Part shown: piece by piece, positions 58,613 through 64,000 of the stretch
How the letters are laid out: every line of letters starts with the position of its first letter
Numbering within the stretch: position 1 is the first letter of the stretch
Assembly: GCF_018982885.2 (NCBI RefSeq)
Contig: NZ_CP081848.1
Location: 310,001-374,000 of the forward strand
Length of the DNA: 64,000 bases
Source: Polymorphobacter megasporae
GTDB lineage: Bacteria; Pseudomonadota; Alphaproteobacteria; Sphingomonadales; Sphingomonadaceae
Direction of reading: 5' to 3'
Made by a program: the position numbers and the translations under genes
Notes under the pieces: model-generated
Database searches by the model: none
The model's input: only the letters and a program-made list of their open reading frames with translations
What the model was told of the DNA's origin: nothing

Positions 58613-59566
58613 ATGGCGGTCACCGGCGTCCTGTCGTTCACGCTTGAGATTCCCGACCTCGCCAGCGGCGTAGCCTTCTACACCGATGCTGGCCTCGTCG
58701 CCGATGTCGAGGGAACGACCGCGCGGCTCCGCTGCCCTGGGCAGGACCGCGACTCGATCGTCCTCCTGGGCGGTGCGCCCACCAAGCGGCTCCATCATGT
58801 CGCGCTCCGCGTCGACAGTCTCTCTGGCATGACCGACGCCGTCGTCCGCGCCGGCGGCACAGTCGTCGCCGCTCCGGCTGCGTTCTGCGCTACCGGGCTA
58901 TGGGTGAGCGACCCGCATGGTATGCTGATACATCTCGCCGAACACGCCGCCGACATTGCGCTCGCCGAGGTCGCGGCGTTTCAAGTCAACGCGCCAGCTC
59001 GCCTGGTCCGCAAGTCTCGTTCGGCGATGCTGCCGAGTAAGAGCTATTCGACCGCGAAGCCGCTCCGTCTCGGCCACGTTCTCGTGTTTACACCCGACGT
59101 CCTTGCAAGCGTCGCGTTCATGACCGACGGGCTTGGCATGGGCCTTGCCGACCGCGCGCAGGACGTGATCGCCTTCACCTGCGCGCGGAAGGACAGCGAT
59201 CACCACGTTATCGCCTTCGCCAAGTCTCCTGGCATCGGCTTCCACCATGGCAGCTTCATGGTCGCCGATCCCGACGAGGTCGGCCGCGGCGGCCGCGCCC
59301 TCGTCGATAAGGCCAAGCGCGGCGACTGGGGGTTCGGTCGCCACACGATCGGGTCGAACTTCTTCCACTACATCCAAGACCCTTGGGGAAGCTGGTTCGA
59401 ATACTACTCGGACATGGACCACATCGAAGACCACGACCATTGGACCCCGACCAACTACGCGATGGCCGACAGCCTCGCCAACTGGGGGCCCAAAGTCCCC
59501 CACGACTTCGTGCACAACTACGAGGTCGACCCGAACGGCTTCAAGCCGCAGCAGATTGCGGCGTAG
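58613..59566 (+). CDS. Type I extradiol dioxygenase-like VOC protein
   Basis: 317 residues with two VOC modules. The second holds the likely iron ligands: His155 (R-L-G-H-V-L-V-F), His211/212 (G-F-H-H-G-S-F) and Glu263 (S-W-F-E-Y-Y-S-D), the order seen in 2,3-dihydroxybiphenyl dioxygenases. It would cleave a catechol next to its hydroxyls. The N-terminal module is unusually rich in small residues and carries no ligand set, as is normal. The nitroreductase gene starts 28 bp downstream. Confidence 0.87.
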   Translation: MAVTGVLSFTLEIPDLASGVAFYTDAGLVADVEGTTARLRCPGQDRDSIVLLGGAPTKRLHHVALRVDSLSGMTDAVVRAGGTVVAAPAAFCATGLWVSDPHGMLIHLAEHAADIALAEVAAFQVNAPARLVRKSRSAMLPSKSYSTAKPLRLGHVLVFTPDVLASVAFMTDGLGMGLADRAQDVIAFTCARKDSDHHVIAFAKSPGIGFHHGSFMVADPDEVGRGGRALVDKAKRGDWGFGRHTIGSNFFHYIQDPWGSWFEYYSDMDHIEDHDHWTPTNYAMADSLANWGPKVPHDFVHNYEVDPNGFKPQQIAA

Positions 59567-59594
59567 TGGCCTGGGATACAGAGAGGAAGAGCCG

Positions 59595-60185
59595 ATGAGC
59601 GTTGCGGAAGAAGCCTTGCTCGCCAAACTATTCAGGGCGGCGCGGTCGCAGAATGGATGGAAACCGGACCCGGTTGGTGATGACGAATTGGAAGCCGCCT
59701 ATGACATCGCAAAGTGGGGTCCAACTTCGATGAACACCCAGCCGATGCGGGCAGTTATCATACGATCTCCCGAGGCGAAGGAACGACTCAGGCTGGCCTT
59801 AGCACCGACTAACGTCGAGAAGGCCATGACGGCACCGGTCGTCGCTCTGATCGCCTACGATACCGAATTTTATACCCACCTTCCCCGAACATTCCCGCAC
59901 AACCCGAACGCGGAGGCGTATTTCACCGGCAATCCAGCATCGATCGAGCCAACGGCGTTTAGAAACGGGTCGCTTCAAGCTGCCTACTTCATGCTCGCAC
60001 TGCGCGCCGTAGGCCTTGATGTCGGTCCAATGTCTGGTTTTGATCCGGCCGTCGTCAACGATGCCTTCTTCGCTGGAAGCTCATGGCGGATCAATCTAGT
60101 CTGCTGCATTGGCCATGGCGACCCATCTCGAATATTCGATCGTTCACCTAGAATGGAATATTCGGAGATATTCAAAACTGGATGA
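59595..60185 (+). CDS. Nitroreductase-family flavoprotein (RutE/malonic-semialdehyde-reductase-like)
   Basis: 196 residues. W-G-P-T-S-M-N-T-Q-P near 47 and the F-R-N-G-S-L-Q-A-A-Y-F-M-L-A segment are typical of the RutE/HadB subfamily, which reduces small aldehydes or quinones with FMN and NAD(P)H. ATG 59595 has GAGGAAGAG upstream. Last gene of the three-gene set; its end borders an AT-rich spacer. Confidence 0.88.
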   Translation: MSVAEEALLAKLFRAARSQNGWKPDPVGDDELEAAYDIAKWGPTSMNTQPMRAVIIRSPEAKERLRLALAPTNVEKAMTAPVVALIAYDTEFYTHLPRTFPHNPNAEAYFTGNPASIEPTAFRNGSLQAAYFMLALRAVGLDVGPMSGFDPAVVNDAFFAGSSWRINLVCCIGHGDPSRIFDRSPRMEYSEIFKTG

Positions 60186-60869
60186 AACAATATAATGATC
60201 TTCTGAATATGGCAATCAGTTAGTTTAAAACACTAAGGTTACTGAGCAGATTAACGATGTAAAGTTTGTGTCGTTGTTCTAAAATTTGTTTTCCAACAAA
60301 TCGAATTGGTTACCAAATAAGATATATGTCATTACCTCAGAAAGCATTCTTAAAGCGCGACCCGGCTGAAATTTAAAGATATCATTCTCCGCAGATATAG
60401 CGCCACAGGGACAAGCGAGATGAGCACAGCCTGAGTCGCGAGAAAAATGCGTATGCACGCCGCTTCCGCCACATTCGTTGCACTAGACCTTATTTACCGG
60501 GCTCCTCGTATCAGCGATCACGAAGCGTTTCGCAGGCGACTAAATGTAGTTTCGGTTAATTTGCGTTAAGAATCGGCACTTAGTTTGAATAATAAACCAA
60601 TTACGACTTTTTATACGGTATGTATGATGAGGCGCGAAATCCTTCTAGATTGAAAGGAGTACGACACTTCTACAACTATAGTATAGTTTACACAATATAG
60701 AGTGTGTGTAATCGAGCCTACTGTTAGTTTTATGATTATATTTTATCACTCTTGGTGCTTATACAAGCGCATTCACGGCGATCGAAAGACACCGCCCGTT
60801 ATATAGAAGCTCATGTGTGTTATGAATCAGTAATTATTATAAATATACAGTTCGATCTAGACTTTTTAT
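60186..60869. other. AT-rich 0.7-kb spacer without genes
   Basis: Base composition is plainly different from the rest of the window: long runs of A and T, e.g. around 60220-60330 and 60560-60870, with no open frame of note. A short inverted repeat is visible around 60641-60659 (TCCTT...AAGGA). It ends abruptly at the start codon position of the second frmA copy. Possible foreign DNA or an old integration scar. Confidence 0.6.
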
Positions 60870-61978
60870 ATAAAGACATGAGCAGCGGTAGCGTTTGCGG
60901 CAAAGACGCCGCTCGAAATCGTCGAGCTCGACCTCGACGGTCCGCGTCACGGCGAAGTGCTCGTCGAGATCATGGCGACGGGCATCTGCCACACCGATGC
61001 CTACACGCTTGACGGCCTCGATTCGGAGGGGCTGTTCCCGAGCGTCCTCGGTCACGAAGGCGCGGGCATCGTCCGCGAGGTCGGGCCCGGCGTGACATCG
61101 GTCGCGGTCGGCGACCACGTCATCCCGCTCTACACCCCCGAATGCCGCCAGTGTAAGTCGTGCCTCAGCGGCAAGACCAACCTGTGCACCGCGATCCGCG
61201 CGACGCAGGGCAAGGGGCTGATGCCCGACGGGACCAGCCGGTTCAGCTACAAGGGCCAGCCGGTATTTCACTACATGGGCTGCTCGACCTTCTCGAATTT
61301 CACCGTCCTGCCCGAGATCGCGGTGGCCAAGATCGGCACCGACGCGCCGTTCAAGACCGCATGCTACATCGGCTGCGGCGTCACGACCGGAGTCGGGGCG
61401 GTGGTCAACACCGCCAAGGTCGCGCCGGGCGATACCGTCATCGTCTTCGGCCTCGGCGGCATCGGGCTCAATGTCATCCAGGGCGGGCGGTTGTCGGGCG
61501 CGGGGCAGATCGTCGGCGTCGACATCAACCCAGCGAAGGAGGACTGGGGGCGTCGCTTCGGCATGACCCACTTCGTCAACCCGAACGAGATCGACGACGA
61601 CGTCGACGGGCATCTCGTGGCGCTGACCGACGGCGGGGCCGACTATACCTTCGACTGCACCGGCAACACGACGGTGATGCGGCAGGCGCTCGAGGCGTGC
61701 CATCGCGGTTGGGGGACGAGCGTCATCATCGGCGTCGCCGAGAGCGGCAAGGAGATTTCGACTCGCCCGTTCCAGCTCGTCACCGGGCGCAACTGGCGCG
61801 GCACCGCGTTCGGCGGGGCGAAGGGCCGGACCGACGTGCCCAAAATCGTCGACCGGTATATGAACGGGCGAATTGAAATCGATCCGATGATCACCCACGT
61901 CCTGACGCTCGACAAGATCAACAAGGGCTTCGATCTGATGCATAGCGGCGAAAGCATCCGCAGAGTGTCGTCTACTGA
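60870..61978 (+). pseudogene. frmA: Second copy of frmA, inactivated
   Basis: Aligned to the intact frmA at 5118-6227, the start ATG is ATA (60870-60872), codon 4 CGG is TGA (60879-60881), and one base is lost near 61965 so the last codons shift; the original stop position reads TGA (61976-61978). In between the frame is open and about 97% identical in protein, with changes such as R to G, V to D, W to R and two changes of Glu (to Lys and to Asp). Homology begins and ends at the coding-sequence borders; flanks are unrelated. A GTG at 60957 could start a 352-residue protein missing the first 29 residues, which is unlikely to be a good enzyme. Confidence 0.88.
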
Positions 61979-62536
61979 AGTTTCCGTTCAGCTGCCTTTC
62001 ACGAGCGTTGCCTGATGCCTTCAATGTTGATGTACATGTGATCACGAACAGCGATCTCGCCCGCTTGCTCAAGTGTCAGTAAGGCGAAGATATGCCATCG
62101 CCTCCGCGTCTTCTCACGAGGTTTGAGGCCGATCGATGCTGCTCCTCCAGATATGCCGTTTATGCGTTGAATAGTGCACCCGTCGAACGCGCTGAGAGGT
62201 GGCGACTTCATCATCGACCAGTGCCTCAAGCCGCCTGAGGGAATGAAATGCTTGCAAATCCGATCGCGATCGATTAATAGCAAAGGGAATGCATAGGATC
62301 TGCAGTTTATCACGCGAACGTCGGAAAGTCGCGCACGACGCAAGTTTGACATGCTTCAATCCGGTGATTTTTCTACGGGTCGATGGCGTTTGCTTGTGTG
62401 GGGTTCCGCACTGATCTACGATGCCTTCGCTGCTCTGCCGAGCTGCCGATCGGCCTCGTGATGACGCTATCGGCGAAATCGGAACTGCGGATCGCGCTGG
62501 TATTGTCATCAGCACGGCGCGAGAAGGGAAACCGAG
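61979..62536. other. 558-bp gap, no gene accepted
   Basis: Minus-strand frames of 117 and 201 codons cross here, but they overlap each other and the GST gene and show no motif. The shorter one contains W-H-I-F-A-L-L-T-L-E-Q-A-G-E-I, mildly protein-like. GGGAAACCGAG directly before 62537 is the ribosome site of the GST gene. Confidence 0.4.
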
Positions 62537-63502
62537 ATGAGCGAATCGCTGACGGAGGCAGTCTCGAAAGCTGTAACGGCACTCGGCCAAGATGGTGAAG
62601 TGGTCCCAGGCAAGCTGCACGAAACACCCCGCTACGAGCTGTTCCACGCCGCCAACTCGATCTGCTCGCAGAAGGTACGGGCCGTGCTGGCGCATCATGA
62701 ATTTGGCTATGTCAGCCACAAAATGAATTTGTTCGAAGGCCAGACGTACCTCCCGGACTATGTCCGCTTACGGATGAGGGGCTGCAATTCGCTTGGAGGC
62801 GGACTGGCGGAACATCATGGCGGCACCACCTCGACCGAGGCGAGCGGCTGCGACGGAGCCGTGGTGCCGACGATCGTCGATCGAGCTTCCGGTGAAGTGA
62901 TGGTCGACTCCAAGCGCACTTGTCTCTGGCTCGACGCACAAGGTTCCGAGGCGGATCGCCTCTATCCTTCTGATCTCGTCGACGCGATCGATGTCGAGCT
63001 TGCCGTCGTCGACAACCTTCCGAACTATCAAATGCTGATGGGCCGCAAGCCCAAGGGCGAAGACAAGGCGCAAAGCAGAACGGATACCCATGCCGCCTTT
63101 TCACGCCGGAAGGTCGCTTGGTGCGATCGGCTGATCTCCGATAATGCCGGCGACGATACGCTGGTGCGAGCCTACACGGCCAAGCGCGCAAAGGAGCTGT
63201 CCGCCGCCGACGAACTGTTCGCCCCCGCGGCGATGCGTGCGGCATATCGTAAAGCCGAGGTCGCCCTTCACGCTCTCGAAGCCAAGCTTGCCGCGCGTAC
63301 CGAGCAAGCTTGGTTGCTGTCCAATCGGCAGACGATGGCGGATCTGTTCTGGGGAATCGAGCTGCTGCGGATGCACGATGTCGGCACGGCGAGTTTCTGG
63401 GAAGGCGGTCGGCTCCCGGAGGTTGAGAAATTCGCCGCTGCCGTCGAGACCCTGCCGTCGATCCGCTCAGCTATCATTGAGTGGCCAGGATCGCGGTTCT
63501 AA
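62537..63502 (+). CDS. Glutathione S-transferase, LinD/PcpC-like (reductive dehalogenase-type)
   Basis: 321 residues, longer than ordinary GSTs. After an N-terminal extension of ~30 residues comes E-L-F-H-A-A-N-S-I-C-S-Q-K-V-R, with Ser41-x-Cys43 in the place of the catalytic Ser/Cys of PcpC. V-V-P-T-I-V-D and D-S-K-R-T-C-L-W-L form the GSH site, and T-M-A-D-L-F-W-G-I-E-L lies in the helical domain. Length and these motifs recall LinD (2,5-dichlorohydroquinone dechlorinase) and PcpC. Dechlorination cannot be claimed from sequence; GSH-dependent thiolysis or isomerisation of ring-cleavage products is also possible. Confidence 0.8.
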   Translation: MSESLTEAVSKAVTALGQDGEVVPGKLHETPRYELFHAANSICSQKVRAVLAHHEFGYVSHKMNLFEGQTYLPDYVRLRMRGCNSLGGGLAEHHGGTTSTEASGCDGAVVPTIVDRASGEVMVDSKRTCLWLDAQGSEADRLYPSDLVDAIDVELAVVDNLPNYQMLMGRKPKGEDKAQSRTDTHAAFSRRKVAWCDRLISDNAGDDTLVRAYTAKRAKELSAADELFAPAAMRAAYRKAEVALHALEAKLAARTEQAWLLSNRQTMADLFWGIELLRMHDVGTASFWEGGRLPEVEKFAAAVETLPSIRSAIIEWPGSRF

Positions 63503-63632
63503 ACAAGCACATCTGCTGCACAGGCCCCAGCATTAAACGGGTTGCCGTCTGGCGTGCCAATTCGCATGGTACATAAAACGGGCACGAATATACGCTAACG
63601 GCGCGGCACGCCTCTCGAAGTTACGTGCGGCG

Positions 63633-64000
63633 TCAACCGACATGAGCGGCGGTGATCGCCCTAATGCGGACCGCATCGCCGTCTGAAGCTGGGGTGTAGA
63701 TCAGCATGGCAAGATCCGCTCGTCCGTCGACCGCGAACGACGAGAACTTCAGCCCGATCTCGCGGAACTCGGCATGGCAAAGGCGCCTGACGCCTTCGCA
63801 GGTGTCGTTGACCCCACTCTCTCGCCACATCGCGGCGAAGTCAGGATTCTTGGCGCATAGCTCGTCCACAAGCGGCTGTACGATCGCCGCCGCGCCGGCG
63901 CGGGCGGCGTCGCCACGGAACACGCCGATGATAAAGCGTGCGACGCTGTCCCAGTTGCAGTTGGACGTGCTTGCGTTCGAGGGTTGGTCGCACATGTTAT
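63633..64000 (-). CDS. XRE-family regulator with MmyB-type ligand domain, C-terminal part
   Basis: The frame is open to the right edge, so only the last ~122 residues are seen and the helix-turn-helix lies outside. Visible are W-D-S-V-A-R-F-I-I-G-V-F-R-G-D-A-A-R, L-V-D-E-L-C-A-K-N-P-D-F-A-A-M-W-R and F-A-V-D-G-R-A-D-L, the MmyB PAS-like ligand-domain pattern. An ATG at 63995 exists but falls in the middle of the domain, so it is not the start. Converges on the GST gene. Confidence 0.82.
   Translation of the reverse strand, partial: NMCDQPSNASTSNCNWDSVARFIIGVFRGDAARAGAAAIVQPLVDELCAKNPDFAAMWRESGVNDTCEGVRRLCHAEFREIGLKFSSFAVDGRADLAMLIYTPASDGDAVRIRAITAAHVG

Noticed and set aside
60957-62015. Functional frmA paralogue from GTG 60957
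   Set aside because: It would lack the first 29 residues and carry a frameshifted C-terminus; the ATA and TGA at codons 1 and 4 show loss of the real start.
60837-62072. 411-codon minus-strand open frame
   Set aside because: Shadow of the frmA pseudogene; the same shadow occurs opposite the intact frmA.

Overview
This is a high-GC window with no rRNA or tRNA that I can see. The gene families point to an alphaproteobacterium, most likely a sphingomonad: a CysNC fusion, a GSH-dependent formaldehyde operon with sphingomonad-type neighbours, a B12-riboswitch-controlled BtuB, a GC-rich intergenic inverted repeat of a kind I remember from sphingomonad genomes, and a dense set of aromatic-catabolism families. 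Species cannot be fixed from the sequence.

Left part (1-10.8 kb) is core-like. It holds the 3' end of a trimeric autotransporter adhesin with a small Skp/OmpH-like periplasmic protein behind it, PEP carboxylase, a formaldehyde detoxification operon (frmA - VOC protein - fghA), a GC-rich inverted repeat, and the sulfate activation pair cysD-cysNC.

11.07-25.0 kb is a surface polysaccharide locus. Tightly overlapping genes make a CDP-activated, probably C-methyl-branched 6-deoxysugar (rfbF, rfbG, an RmlC-like epimerase, a C-methyltransferase, a reductase). They are followed by a flippase, an acetyltransferase, three (putative) glycosyltransferases, a polymerase, a 49-codon ORF, and gmd/rmd for GDP-D-rhamnose. 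A chain-length regulator lies on the opposite strand. No initiating sugar-phosphate transferase is visible.

25-44.4 kb is a patchwork accessory region: an EthD gene and a TetR gene around a perfect palindrome, a complete IS1182-type element with a candidate 5-bp target duplication, a multiply broken alpha/beta-hydrolase gene, PoxB, an FAD oxidoreductase, an unusual M19 dipeptidase in AT-richer DNA, a HEPN/Abi-type gene, BtuB with its cobalamin riboswitch and an adjacent truncated cobU, and several small genes separated by long stretches with no convincing gene.

44.8-63.5 kb is catabolic. A MarR-linked operon (SDR, aryl-CoA ligase, two crotonases, amidohydrolase, thiolase, thioesterase) has the composition of the Cou/Phd-type CoA-dependent side-chain oxidation of hydroxycinnamates. 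Next comes a TetR-linked operon with a tandem GlcG/HbpS protein, a Rieske oxygenase, its reductase and a YciI-like protein. Then follow an FAH-family hydrolase, an extradiol-type VOC protein, a nitroreductase, an AT-rich 0.7-kb spacer, a freshly inactivated second frmA copy (97% identical protein, start codon lost, early stop, terminal frameshift) and a LinD/PcpC-like glutathione transferase. An MmyB-type regulator runs off the right edge.
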